NCBI GenBank assembly: GCA_038087015.1
Contig: JASBNA010000001.1
Location: 1,984,001 to 2,048,000 of the forward strand
Origin: Cerrena zonata
Lineage: Eukaryota > Basidiomycota > Agaricomycetes > Polyporales > Cerrenaceae
DNA length: 64,000 bases
Direction of reading: 5' to 3'
This document shows positions 11,346-23,689 of the stretch, in pieces; position 1 is the stretch's first letter, and each line of letters starts with the position of its first letter. The notes under the pieces were generated by a model. It did not search any database, was not told the DNA's origin, and worked only from the letters and a program-made list of their open reading frames with translations. Made by a program: the position numbers and the translations under genes.

Positions 11346-14300
11346 ATGAACGGAGTTCGACGCTTTCTCGGAGGTGGAGTGGGAGGCGGATCAGGCACCT
11401 CGACACCCACGAGCCAGGACTCTCCCCTGCCTGCGACTCCGCCTGTCACGGCTCCTCTGTTCATCGCAAAACCATCATGGCCTCCATCATCTCCCCCTGG
11501 ATCCCCACCAGAGTCGTCTCCTCCACCAATGACTAGCCCCAAGACGACCACCGCTGCGCTGTTCTTCCGCAGAGACAAACAGAAACCGCCACCATCTAAC
11601 GGTGTATCTGAAGATGATAATACGTCATTCACATTCTCTCCTCGTAACTCGAATGGTATCAAATCGACGCCTTCCACACCTTCTAGAAGCAATACTAGCT
11701 TGCCTCAAGCGTCGTCACCAGGCGCAGGTCCTTCATCTCCAACACGACCAGCCATGCCTCAGCGTGTTTCGCAGCTGTCAAGAAAGTCTATTGAGCGTGT
11801 GGTCCCCGCAGGTTTGGATTTGAGCAAGCGGTTATCGGGGACGACGAACATGCGAGACGAGTTGCTTATAACGTTACTCGCGAGCGATGCGATCGTGGAC
11901 AGTAGGGGGTATGAGATCCTAAGTGCGGAAGAGGTAGAGGAACTGAAGAAGGTATGTCACATATTAGACTACTTGATTATCTCAAACCGCATAGCCTAAT
12001 ATTTCATATAGGAACATACTGTTTTATCATCCCGCCTCGTGGCTATGAATAAGAAGCTTCAACTTGAAACTAAGATTCGAGATGCTGCCGTCTCCCTTTC
12101 CAAGGCTAATGCATCTTACAAGAATGTCTCTAAACAATCGTCAGAGCAACTCGATAATGCTAACCGAAGGTGGAAACTACGCAAAAGGAACTCTGGAAGG
12201 TCTCGGAACGGGCGAACGAAGTACAACGTAAACTCATGGAACATCGAGCTAGTGTCCTCAGCTATTCGTTACGAAGTTTGGAGATGAAGACCGCGCCCAA
12301 TGGATCTAGTAATGGAGACACGAGTACGAACTCAGGCTATAGTACGCCTAGTCGGAATTCACAAATCAGTCCGACCGGTTCAAGCATGACTTCCGTACAG
12401 TCCTCTACTAAGACTCGTTTCGAACATTTCTTTGCTGGTCACTCAGACGCTGTTACACCGCAAACACCTCGACGTCCACCTACATCGACGGAAGTCCAAG
12501 AGTTAGAAGGGAAGCTTAGAGCAGCAACTTCCGCTCTCGAGGCTGCTGATGCCAAGCAAGCAGAGCTTTTGAGGGAACTCTCTCATGTCAGACTAGACAA
12601 GCAACAAATCGAAACCACTTTAGGGATGGATCTTCAACAAGCTGAGGAGACGATCACAGCTCTAGAGAAAGAACGCAGAGGTGGGAAGCCGTTGAGGCAG
12701 AGTTCAGGTCCTTGCAGGAGGAGAAAGCCGTTTGGGAAGAGGAGCGGCTCGAGTTGCAGGATCGAAGACAGGAGGCGGAAGACCTACGACAGCAGCTAGA
12801 TCTACTTCAGAAGCGTAGTGGGGAAGCTTCAGGCGTTGAAACGATGCTGCTTGACGAACGAGAAGCACACAAGGCGGAACTCGAGGCAAAGGCGAGGGAA
12901 GCTGTGCAGATGAAAGAGGCATGGGAAGCTGATCGCGTGGCTTGGGATCTTGAGAGAGCCACTCTTCAAAGTCAAATACAGGAGGGCGCAGCAAAGCACC
13001 AAGATGTTTTGGTCGCAGGCGAGCATAAAGTCAAGTTGGACCAAGCTTTCGAAGAGCTACGGGACCTTGTTCAAATCCATGGTATCCTTCTTGTCACACG
13101 GGAGCCTACTATCCCCGGTATGATTGCTTCCGTTGGCCACCATCTTGAGAATATCAGTATCAAGGTTGCCGCAACTACTCGGGCACAGGAAGAATGGGCG
13201 TCTGTCAGGACAAAGTTGGAGGAAGACGTTCGAACAGGGTTAGACAAGAGGGAAGCTCTGTATGAGGAGCTCGATAAAGTCAGGAAGGAACGAGACGAAG
13301 TTAAGGGTGAGGTGATGGAACTTCAAGCTCAACTCCAGGTAGGGCTCAGTTCATTATTTGCCTGTTCCTCATGGCTGATACCTTTCTTCTCAGGAACGTT
13401 CTTTCGCCTCAATTGCGTCTTCTCAAACGCTTCTCAACAGTCCAGTCGAGTACACTGGAGATGCCGAAAAGATCGTTTCCATCCTCAAGCCCATTTGGGC
13501 TATTCTTCCTTCCCCTGAAGCTCGTGCAGGGAAGCACAATTCCAGGTTCCGCGCTGGTTCACCAAGTTCGCCAACCACCTCACCTGTCTCGCTACGCCCT
13601 GGTCCATCACTATCCGAGATGGATGTTCGTTCCTTGAAGACACTTTATGATCCCAAAGGGCTTCCCTTACAAAACGGGAACAAGCTCGAAACCTTCACTG
13701 TCGAAGCGTTCGCCGAACGTGTGCAGGCAGTCGTCGCAGATGACCGCGCACTGATTGAGAGGCTGATACGGTTCGCTCAAGCGCACGACTTATTGAAGAA
13801 GAACGCGGAGAGAGCACAGAAGTTGGCTCAGGAGAGCAATGTGGCGTTGGAGACCTATCAGAAGCAAGTCAAGCTGCTTGAAGATAGGAATCTCAATATG
13901 TTGGCGAAACAGACGGAACTGTAAGTACCACATCACGATCGTCCTTCTCGAACAGATCAATGTACTGATATATGTGATTGTTTAACAGTCAAGATGAGAT
14001 CCATGATCTGCAAGAAGCCGTCGACCGTATCAGCGCCGAGAAGCTCGAGATTGAGACGCAGGCTGCTGAACAGGCGGAGACATGTCAACAATTGACGGAA
14101 GCAAACACCACTCTCAGTGCACGAGCTCTCACTCTGGCTGAAGAAGCTGCAAATTCGTCCGACGGTGTTCGCAAACGTCTTGAAGCTGAACTTGCGGAAT
14201 GCAGCTCCAACCTCAAGAAGGCGAATATGGAGATCGACTCCATGCGGGAATCGCAGCAGGTCCAGCAGATGGCTCTCATGGAGGAGCTCAATAACATCCA

Positions 14301-14346
14301 AACTGAGAACGATAGTCTTCGAGCTCAGCTCCGAGCGAAAAAGTAA
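11346..14346 (+). CDS. Uds1 (up-regulated during septation) coiled-coil protein, with two apparent frameshifts
   Basis: The N-terminus is a long Ser/Pro/Thr-rich disordered region. It is followed by a Uds1-type domain (MRDELLITLLASD, GYEILSAEEVEELKK, then LQLETKIRDAAVSLSKA), known from a fungal protein induced at septation. The rest is long coiled coil with heptad-rich Glu/Gln/Leu/Arg segments (for example RQEAEDLRQQLDLLQKRS) to the stop at 14344-14346. Visible introns are 11952-12011, 13339-13393 and one near 13922-13988. Two frame breaks are not explained by introns. Near 12168 the frame changes between ANRR and VETTQKELWKVSER. Near 12680 it changes between ALEKER and RWEAVEAEF. Each fits loss of one base. 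The protein probably acts at the septum or hyphal tip by family analogy; the role in this organism is inferred. Confidence 0.85.
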
Positions 14347-14824
14347 ATGCATCTCTTTCTATCTTCATGACACCTAGCATCTAGTGAACCCATATTTGTC
14401 GTCTTGTCCAACTTTGGCATTCTTGAGTACATATTACATTTCACAGTCCATCTTTCTTCTATTATTTTCACTCCACATATTCCTATCACTTCCATTTCTA
14501 TTTAGGTATTTTTATAACATCGTGGTTCGGATGGTGGAAAAATATCCCTTCTCATTGCTATCTTGCTTACCATACCCTAACCTCGCATTCCCATTTTTCT
14601 CTCCTAGTCGACATTTGTATCCTTATTGCATTGGTGTGACATTTGCATGCTGTAATACGATAAACCGCGATCCGATAAAGCCACACGTAATTCAACATCC
14701 GCACTCTTCTCTTCGTCTTGCATGAGTTCCACTTTCGATCGAATGCACACCTCTCCAAGTAACATCTGCTTTGTTCCTCCAACAGTCGAACCATCAGCCA
14801 AGCGACAAGGGGGGAATATGGTCT
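14347..14824. other. Convergent intergenic region
   Basis: The region lies between the 3' ends of the Uds1 gene (+) and the F-box gene (-). It is T/C-rich on the plus strand from 14384 to 14520, with no coding signal, and probably carries both 3' UTRs. Confidence 0.5.
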
Positions 14825-16094
14825 TCATTCAGGTATAATCTCGCGTCGAAGTATGCGTGAAATCGACGTTCGGGGAAGTAAATCAGAGATTTTGACACCA
14901 CGGTGTATATCGATGGCAACCTCCTTTAGACCTTTAGGGCTCTGTTTCTGCAGGGTTGTGTCTAAGATTCCCCAATCGGGTTTGCTGGATATCATGTCTG
15001 TAGGTGTCATGAAGGACGCATCAAACTTGAAAGCAAGTCGCCAAAGCAAAGGGGAACCAAGGCGAAGGAGAGCGCGATTCACTTGAGCAAAATTGGTTCT
15101 TGAGATCCCTGTAATCTCTAACGTTCGGATAGAATGGCACGATTGTAGCCCCAAGTCTGCGTGGAATAGAGGGTTAGGCATGATAGCTGGCGTAAACATG
15201 ATACATACCGAAATCGATGCACGTTACAAAATACGCTGCTAACTTCAGTTCCTGTAGAGAGGAACCGCTAGTCCGAAGGAAGTTGGAGATGGAGGGATAT
15301 TTGACATCGTCAATGTACCCGCAATATTGGAGCCGTGTTAGGTTGAGACTGACTGGAGAATGAAACAGAAATTGATGCAAAGTCGGAGAACGGGATGTGC
15401 CAAGATCGTGAGTGATCTCAATGGTGCGGAGTCGAGACAATGATGAATAGAGCTTTGGATCATTGAGGTCGACAGCGTTTTCAGAGCCATATTCAAGGGA
15501 GACCCGCTCTAGGGTGAGCCGGGTGATTGAGGGTAATGTTGAAAGTAATTGACTCAAGAATGTCAATGACCCAAATGTGAGCTCAAAGCGAAGATGGGTG
15601 AGAGATTTTAGATTAGAGAGTGTGTCCACGGGTTTATTGACATTATACAGGGATATCATTACGAAGGAGAGTGTCCGCAACGAGGTAAGGAGACATGGTA
15701 TATCGGACAGTGCCCAGTCCACGGGAACGCTATGTAGTTCGAGACGTTGAACGTCTTTCGCATGCTGGGAATGACTGTCTAGTGTCGTTTTGAATCTTGT
15801 AAGTGACTCGCGGTCTTGAATAGAAATGAAACGGAAGAGGTTTTGTCGGCTCCGGTATACCCAGCTTCGACATACTAAAGAGCAAGCTCGAAGATTCCGT
15901 GAACGTGTTAGAACATCTAACGGATGTAGTGGCAAACGTCCAATTTCGTCTATGATCATTTCCCAGATTTCGGGAGGAAAAGAGCTAACATTCAGAGATG
16001 CTAAAGTATGACGAGTAATGATAAGTTGCTGGCCCACTTTGATATCACTGCACCGATAGCTACCTTTATTTTCTACATAGACTAGTCCAGACAT
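14825..16094 (-). CDS. F-box protein with leucine-rich C-terminal part
   Basis: Two exons, joined across an intron at about 15160-15208, give roughly 405 residues. An F-box-like segment lies at about residues 36-90 (SSFPPEIWEMIIDEIG ... LRACSLVCRSWVYRSRQNLF). It is followed by irregular leucine-rich repeats (for example SLTHLRFELTFGSLTFLSQL and LPSITRLTLERVSL). Such proteins bind Skp1 in SCF ubiquitin ligases and recruit substrates through the LRR part. They are greatly expanded in Agaricomycetes and their targets are rarely known. The first Met gives a 35-residue leader before the F-box; an internal start is possible. It is divergent from the amidohydrolase gene, 550 bp away. Confidence 0.85.
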
Positions 16095-16644
16095 TTTAAT
16101 GCGAAGATGTCCCCAAAGGATACGGGAGATGAGGGGAAGGGAGTATTACTTTGCCAGTCTCTGTCTCCCAATTAGATCCACCGGGAGACTTTGATGAGAT
16201 GGAGCAAAGTATCTTTCTTCCAGGGGAATGAGGCTCCAACAAGGTGATGTGCGCCTGAGAAGCTAATTTATCCTGGTGGTTAGAAAAGAGGCGGCGGCTA
16301 TGGTGGAAAACTTTATCTTGAGGGGATGTTTGCTTTTGTTGTGCTATGGCCTCTATCGCATATCCTTTTGTGGCTTGAGAAGATACTCCCGCATTGTATC
16401 ATGACTAGCTCCGTGCATGCGTTTTCGGCTGACCTTGTGAAGTATTCATTCGACCTGTCAATCAACTTCGGTGATGCAAACATCATGTTCCCAAATTGCT
16501 CGACTGGCATGGTCACACGCGTCTGATCCGACACCCACGCCGCTAATATTATCGCCAGCCGGTGAGCATGAGGTAAACGAGGGCAGGAGTGTCGTTTGGC
16601 TTTCAGTGGGAGCCAAGAGAGTCGAACGTTGACGAGCTACCACT
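16095..16644. other. Divergent promoter region, F-box / amidohydrolase
   Basis: The 550 bp between head-to-head genes must hold both promoters. No convincing open frame or repeat was seen. Confidence 0.5.
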
Positions 16645-19600
16645 ATGTCGACAAAAGGGCTCTTACCCGATGGTTATGTACACTCACGACGACGGCCATC
16701 AAGTTTACTGAGACCGGTTCTTTTGACGACATGCTTCCTTATTGTATCCTTGACTTTGCTTTCAACGAACTATTACGCAATCACTGTCCATAGACAGGAA
16801 TCACGACGACTGCAACAAATTCCAATCAATGCTCAGCAGATACTACAGCAGTGTTCCTCTCTGAGAGAGACACCGAGCTCTACCTCAAGCTTGACCCGTC
16901 TTAGAGAGGTTTCTGACCGCTTTGAACCTGGAACTAATGCTACTCTGATTCAAAATGCAAGAATCTGGACTGGTCGCGAAAACGGTACTCATGTCGTTGA
17001 AGGAGATGTACTGTTGGACGGCGGAATTATCAAAGAGATTGGTCATATCCCTCAAGACCTTTGGGTCGATGCGGAAAACCTGACAATAGTAGATGCGAAT
17101 GGCGCTTGGATTACCCCTGGTCTAGGTACGTATTGTTCCCTGAAAGTTCCTCTCTATCTAACTCGTATTCCTTGAAGTGGACCTCCATTCCCATGTTGGA
17201 CTTCTGAGTGCACCATTCACTCGTGGAACATTTGATGTAAACTCCCCCAATGGGCCAATTTTACCCTGGCTTCGGAGTATAGATGGATTCAATACTCATG
17301 ATGAATCATTTACTCTGGCGATAGCTGGAGGAGTCACGTCAGCACAAGTGCTCCCAGGCAGTGGTAATGCAATAGGTATGTAGATTGTACTGTTTATGAA
17401 AATGGCGTCAATTTTAACCGTGCATCCAGGCGGGCAGGCTTTCATGATGAAATTGAGAAAGACGTCAGAACGTTCTCCAACGTCAATGATTCTCGAGCCT
17501 CCCCATAGTTTGAATGGTTCTAGACCGGATCCTGATGCACCTTTGCGATGGAGGCATTTAAAGTATGTCTGAATTTGTATTCTTAACACACACGACTTCT
17601 GAGTACATTCTCAGACAAGCATGTGGAGAGAATTTGAAGAAATTCGGTACCCGTATGGATGCGATGTGGTCCTTCCGTTGGGCATATAGCCAAGCGCGCA
17701 AGATTCAGCATGCTCAAGACATGTTTTGTGCCCGGGCTGAAGCCGGTTTCTGGAATGACATCTACGGACAGGAGTTCCCTGAAGATTTGCAGTGGGAGGC
17801 CCTCGTCGATGTCCTCAGGGGACGAGTCAAGGTTTGTCGCGTTATTTTACCCTGAGGAACTGGATACCAATGTTGCTGATCCACCAGATTTCAAATCATT
17901 GCTATGAAGCTGTAGATCTGGACGACATTGTCAGAGTACGCACCTTTTCCTGATCGTGAAACTACAATTATGCCGAAATAACATATTGATAATGGTATTC
18001 AGCTTTCCAATGAGTTCGGCTTCCACATTGCTAGCTTCCACCACGCTTCAGAGGCGTGGCTCGTCCCAGGTGTCCTTAACCGCACGTAGGTACTGTTACG
18101 TACCAGACCACCACCAGGTTACCTTACCGTTCTGTATTAGCTTCGGTGGACCTCCAGCTGTTGCTGTCTTTGCTACCAATCATCGATACAAGCGAGAATC
18201 CTACCGCGGATCGGAATTTGCGACTAAGGTACTCGCAGAAAACGGTATCCCAGTAGTATTGAAAGTAAGTTATCGCCTACATATCCTAGATGTTCTGATA
18301 TTGAGATTATCATCAGTCTGATCACCCTGTCCTCAACAGTCGATACTTGTTGTATGAGGCCCAGCAAGCCCATTACTATGGTAAGCTAGTTTAGACTCCA
18401 AACCTGATATTCGGCTCACCCTTCCGTTTAGGTCTTGACAGGCATCTCGCCTTAGCTGCTGTGACTTCCACCCCAGCCAAAGCAGCCGGAATGGAACATC
18501 GCATTGGTGTTCTTCGAAAAGGTGCGGATGCCGATGTTGTGCTTTGGGACGTACATCCACTTCAACTCGGAGCTAAGCCTCACCAAGTGTGGATCGATGG
18601 AATCCCACAACTTACCACGGCCAAGCCTAAAGATGAGGATGAAGAAAGACAAGAGGCACCCTCAGTACCGAACTGGGATAAGGAGCGCAAAACCGCCGTC
18701 GCATGGGAAGGATTACCTCCTTTGAGTCCGAGGAGAATAAAGAAAGGCAAAGTTGTACTAAAAAACGTTCGCGAAGTTTGGGTTCGCGAAGAACATGGTA
18801 TCAAGGAACGATGGAGCGCGCGTCCTGGTCAAGAAGGTGGTACCGTCGTTCTGAATGATGGGTTGATCTCTTGCGTCGGGCGCGAGGGATGGTGCTTGAG
18901 TGGCGAAGATGAACAATTTGCACTCTCTATCGACCTACATGGAGGATCCATTGGTCCTGGAATTGTGACATACGGCTCACGGCTAGGACTCGAGGAAATC
19001 GACAGCGAAATGTCTACAGGTGATGGAATCATCCTGGATCCGTATTCAGAAGAGATACCCAAGATTCTTAGTGACACTGCGGGACTTGTTAGAGCCGCCG
19101 ATGCTCTTCAGTTCGGGACGAGGAATACACAGTGCGTTTCTGTTTGTCTCCATCAGTACATGAAAAATAGGCTAACATCTTCAAAGAATCGCATACCGCG
19201 CTGGAGTAACCTATGCTACCACCTCACTTTCTAAGTCCTCGCTCTTTACAGGTCCATACAGTCTGATCTCAGGTCTCTCTGTCACTTTCCGTACGGGTGC
19301 TAATCACGGTCTCGAGCATGGTGCCATCGTCAACCCCGCTACAGCTCTTCACGTTGCCTTGGTACGACCACATCCCTTTGGAAGCGGAGGTGTATTGCCT
19401 CCCGTTTCCGTGAGTACGCAGGTCGCGGCTTTGAGGAGACTGTTGCTCAACGCAGAAAATCATGATACCGAAACCGGAAAATGGTTCAAAAGGGCAGCGG
19501 AGGTATGGGCTACTATTCTGTCACATTAAGATCGACAGTTGACCACCTTGTAGGGAATCATTCCCCTAGTGGTGGACGTCCACAGCGCAGATATGATGGC

Positions 19601-20274
19601 TACTCTGATTCAATTGAAGGCTGACATCGAGGAGTGGAGAGGATCAAGGATGCAACTAGTTTTCAGCGGGGCTACAGAGGCATACATATTGGCGAAGCAG
19701 ATCGGTTCGTCTTTCGTTTAATGTTATGGGAGAGCGCGAAACGGCTGAGATCAATTATCTTGTTTAGCTAAGGCCAATGTCGGTGTATTGCTTACACCTG
19801 CAAGAAGTTTCCCAGGTACTTGGGATCAAAGACGAGCGTAAGTACCAAGATCCAGTCACGTACAAATATAGAACTGATGATTACGTTCAGATTACCTGGC
19901 CCCCCTTTGACAGATGCAACTGCACTTGAGATTTTGCTACAGCATGGTGTAACGGTTGCCATTGGAGTGGACGAGAACCACCAACCAGCTCACACACGAT
20001 TTGAGGCGGCATGGGTAGGTCCAATTACAAGCTATTTAACGAACTAAGATGTTGACTAGTTGAATCGCAGGCTGCACTGAATACCAATGGTCGTATCAGC
20101 AGACAGAAGACGTACGAGCTAATCACTACGAATGTGGAGAAATTGTTTGGCATTGAAGGATGGTTTGGCGAAGAAGGGGATTTGGTTTTATACGATGGCG
20201 GCAGCGTGTTCGACCTTTCTAGCAAGGTTGTTGGAGTAGCTTCCCCCAAGAAGAATGCTGTTGAGTTATTCTAG
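16645..20274 (+). CDS. Membrane-anchored amidohydrolase-superfamily protein (imidazolonepropionase/CE9-like)
   Basis: The N-terminus has one membrane segment after a basic patch (RRRPSSLLRPVLLTTCFLIV), suggesting a type II membrane protein. A composite beta-sandwich start (LIQNARIWTG, VEGDVLLDGGIIKEIG) leads to the metal motif VDLHSHVG near 17177-17200. Further likely ligands are NHCYEAVDLDDIVR, FHHASEAW and SDHPV near 18317. The C-terminal half repeats amidohydrolase features: RKGADADVVLWD, a second composite domain, HGLEHGAIVNPATALH, and a final TNVEKLFGIEGWFGEEGDLVLYD. Total is roughly 900-950 residues over about ten exons. Related basidiomycete proteins are often labelled carbohydrate esterase 9, but that substrate assignment is not supported by anything visible here. 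Substrate and cellular site are unknown. The start is the first Met before the basic/hydrophobic anchor. Confidence 0.85.
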
Positions 20275-20345
20275 GATCTTAGTAACGATTTGGATATTGT
20301 ATCGCATTGGTAATAATATTTAATTGCGGATGGATTGTAATACGC

Positions 20346-20703
20346 TCATACACTACTAACTCCGAGGAGGGCAGCACCGCTTTTGAAGGCTCGACTGCGT
20401 GAAGCTGCGAGGCTGATGGCGATACAGCTCAATAGAAAGCCTGTAAACCTAACGATCATTCTCATATAGTGTGTCCCATAAAATTGAATAGCACAGAGCA
20501 TACCTGAAGAAGGCTACTCTGGATATTGATCGCTCTTCCAATATGGATCGAGACGACGCGAATATAGACCGCAGCACAGCAGGCGTTACTGGTATCCTAC
20601 TGTTTGAGTTAGGAGTAGGCTGTTGGTTCGGAGACGAGTTTGAGTTGAGCCTAACGTTGGTTGCAGTTACTGTAAGACTCGACGATGTTGAGGACGGCGG
20701 CAT
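20346..20703 (-). CDS. Small predicted membrane protein, 100 residues
   Basis: The exons at 20504-20703 and 20346-20448 join across a 55-nt GT-AG intron to give 100 residues. The first 45 residues are Ser/Thr/Asn/Pro-rich. A segment SRIPVTPAVLRSIFASSRSI follows, then a hydrophobic helix (FTGFLLSCIAISLAAS) and a short basic tail ending LLGVSSV. I do not recognise the family. Support for a real gene comes from the clean splice sites, the intact frame across them and the divergent position 205 bp from SEC18. An in-frame upstream Met at 20820 is possible but would overlap the shared promoter. The 3' end lies only 71 bp from the amidohydrolase stop. Confidence 0.5.
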
Positions 20704-20908
20704 GACGATGATGGTTGTATGCAGACATGTGTCGGGCGGCTGAGAGCGGGCGTTGAGTATCAACCAAAGACCACAGCCATGGACACCATTCACATTCACC
20801 ATCTCTTGAACACATACCACGTTATTCTAGGACTCGAATATCTGTATCAACACTCCCAACCTTGATCGATACCACAGGTCTATCCACGACCATCACCTAC
20901 TCTCCATT
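20704..20908. promoter_or_regulatory. Compact bidirectional promoter for the small membrane protein and SEC18
   Basis: Only 205 bp separate the start codons of these divergent genes, so the two promoters must share this sequence. No specific element is called. Confidence 0.4.
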
Positions 20909-23689
20909 ATGAGTTTCTTTAGTGGACGAGGCAACCAACCGCCTCAACAGCCTCCAGGCGGATATGCACGGCTTCCCCCACAACCTGGTGCATACCGCGA
21001 TCAGCCAAGAGTTCCTGTTCCACGATATAACGATGCTCCTCCACAGGAGAAACAGGGATATAGCAGTCGAGCCCCTGCCCCTTCACAGAGATCGCGGGGA
21101 GCGTACGTCTCGTTCATTCCTCTATTATTTATATTATAACTCAACAACATCTTTCAGCTACGCTGTTGTATCTGCACCAAGCGATGCTCTCGCTCTAAGC
21201 AATTGCTTAGTCGTACATCCATCTGACTTTGCATCAGGTCAGCATGTCATGGTGAAACAACAGTATCCCCTGACTACTCGGTATGTGCCTTCTACACTTG
21301 AATGTACGATTAACGGGTTTCTAAATATATCTATAGTCAGGATAATACAGGCAAGCTGGCCCCGGGTACCATCGCTGCATCCGCCATGCACAGACAATGG
21401 ATTGGTCTGTCCGTTTCTGGGGATGAAGTCACAGTCGAACCTATCCCCTTCCAACCCTCTTACCTTCAATCCCTCGATGTCGAAGTTGGCTTCATACGTC
21501 GCAACATGGAAATTGCAGAGCAGTTCTCTGGTGATGAGATGGCCAAGAACTTTATTCGTGCATTCCAAGGACAGGTCTTCAGCGCTGGTCAGGTCATGGC
21601 ATTTGAATTCCATGGGCAAAACCTGAAGGGAGTAGTCAAAGCATTGGGCTTAGTTGAGTTAGCGGAGACCCAAAATCGAGGCGGACCTCCCTCTGGGGCT
21701 TCGTCGATGGGTATTCTTATGGAGAAGACCGATGTGACCATCCTGAAATCCCCTGACAGCGCAATCAAGATCAAGTCAAGTGCAAAGAAGTACGTATAAA
21801 CAACTTTGCTTCGTTGTTACGTTCGTTCTCAACTGATTCACCGTCAGAGCACCTTCCAATGCTATTCTTGCGCCCAACTTCAAATTTGAAGATATGGGCA
21901 TTGGTGGTCTAGACTCTGAATTCGCTACCATTTTCCGTCGTGCTTTCGCTTCCCGTGTCTTCCCTCCTGCTCTTGTTGAGAAACTTGGTATCCAACACGT
22001 CAAGGGTATTCTACTTCATGGGCCTCCAGGTACTGGAAAGACTCTTATGGCTAGGCAGATTGGATCGATGCTCAATGCTCGGGAACCGAAGATCGTCAAT
22101 GGACCTGAAATTTTGAATAAATTTGTTGGTGCATCCGAGGAGAACATACGAAAGCTCTTTGCAGACGCTGAGAAAGAGGTATGTTGCAGTTATTCAGAAT
22201 CAATGCTCCTGGTTTTGACGGCTTTTTTATAGTACAAAGAAAAGGGCGATGAGAGTGGTCTCCATATCATCATTTTCGATGAGTTGGATGCCATTTGCAA
22301 ACAGCGTGGCTCTACTTCAGGAGGAACCGGTGTCGGAGACAGTATTGTCAATCAACTTCTCTCGAAAATGGATGGTGTCGATCAGCTAAACAACATTCTC
22401 CTCATTGGTATGACCAACAGGCTAGACATGATCGATGATGCCCTTCTTCGTCCTGGTCGTCTCGAGGTGCACATGGAAATTTCCCTTCCGGACGAGAAAG
22501 GTCGATACCAAATTCTCACCATTCATACCGCGAAGATGAGAACAAACAAAGTGATGGACCATGATGTCGATTTGGCAGAGCTTGCTGCGTTGACGAAGAA
22601 CTTTTCGGGCGCTGAGATTGGTGGTCTGGTCAAGAGTGCCACCAGTTTTGCATTCAGCCGACACGTGAAAGTTGGAACGATGGCCGGTATCTCTGATGAT
22701 ATCGAGAATTTGCGAGTCAATCGTAATGATTTCATGAGCGCAATGGACGAAGTCACTCCTGCGTTCGGTGTTGCCAAAGAGGAGCTTGAACAAGTCGTTC
22801 AGAATGGTATCATTCACTACTCGCGTGTTGTTGACGTAAGTCCGGATCCAAATAGCAGACTACTTATTCTAATGCAAGTGTCATAGGAACTCCTTCGATC
22901 AGGAGAGCTCTTCGTCGACCAAGTTCGCACTTCTACTCGTACGCCACTCGTCAGTCTTCTCCTGCACGGTCCTTCAGGCTCGGGAAAGACTGCGCTTGCC
23001 GCTACTATCGCTCAAGCATCACAGTACCCCTTCATGAAGCTCTTGTCGCCCGATAGTATGGTTGGGTTCTCGGAAAGTCAGAAGGTTGCTGCTATAAGCA
23101 AAGTCTTCGCAGACAGTTATAAGAGTCCTCTCAGTGTGATTGTCGTTGACAACTTGGAACGTCTACTTGGTGGGTACCCGAGTTGGTACTACATCAATCC
23201 ATGTATTGAAGCATTGTAGACTTCACCGCGATCGGTCCCAGGTTCTCGAACTCTGTCCTTCAAACCTTAATGGTCTTGTTCTCTCGTCGTCCACCGAAGG
23301 TATGTGTCATCGTTTCTATTGAGTTCAACTACTAACGCTACCTAAAACAGGGTCGTCGATTGCTTCTCATTGCGACAACTTCTGTACGGCCCATTCTGAC
23401 GGATTTAGGTCTTTCTGAATCCTTCGATGCCGAACTCCGGGTACCTCCGATATCAAGCCTCCGTTCACTGGCCTATGTTCTTGACGAAGTACAACTCTTC
23501 TCTCGACGTGATGAGCGTGAGCAGGCGATCCATATGCTGGAGCAAGCAGGTTTTGGAGGGGAGGATGAGACTTCCTCTAGGTTGAACATTGGAATCAAGA
23601 AGTTATTGAATGTGATTGAAATGGCGAGGCAAGAACCAGAGAATGTGGCGGACAGACTGACAACGTCGCTGATGGGCCTGGGCATGTAA
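20909..23689 (+). CDS. SEC18: SEC18/NSF vesicle-fusion AAA ATPase
   Basis: SEC18/NSF is the cytosolic hexameric ATPase that, with SNAP adaptors, pulls apart used SNARE complexes so that membranes can fuse again. The exons encode a Pro/Gln-rich N-tail, an N domain ([29 protein letters not shown]), a D1 ring with Walker A GPPGTGKT and Walker [12 protein letters not shown] followed by [19 protein letters not shown], and a D2 ring with Walker A GPSGSGKT and a degenerate Walker [13 protein letters not shown]2 is the weakly hydrolysing, hexamer-stabilising ring in this family. The C-terminus ends [11 protein letters not shown]. Length is roughly 800 residues, as expected. Introns (for example around 21099-21158, 21280-21338, 21790-21847, 22181-22232 and 22835-22887) leave one continuous frame. 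There is no sign of damage. Confidence 0.96.
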
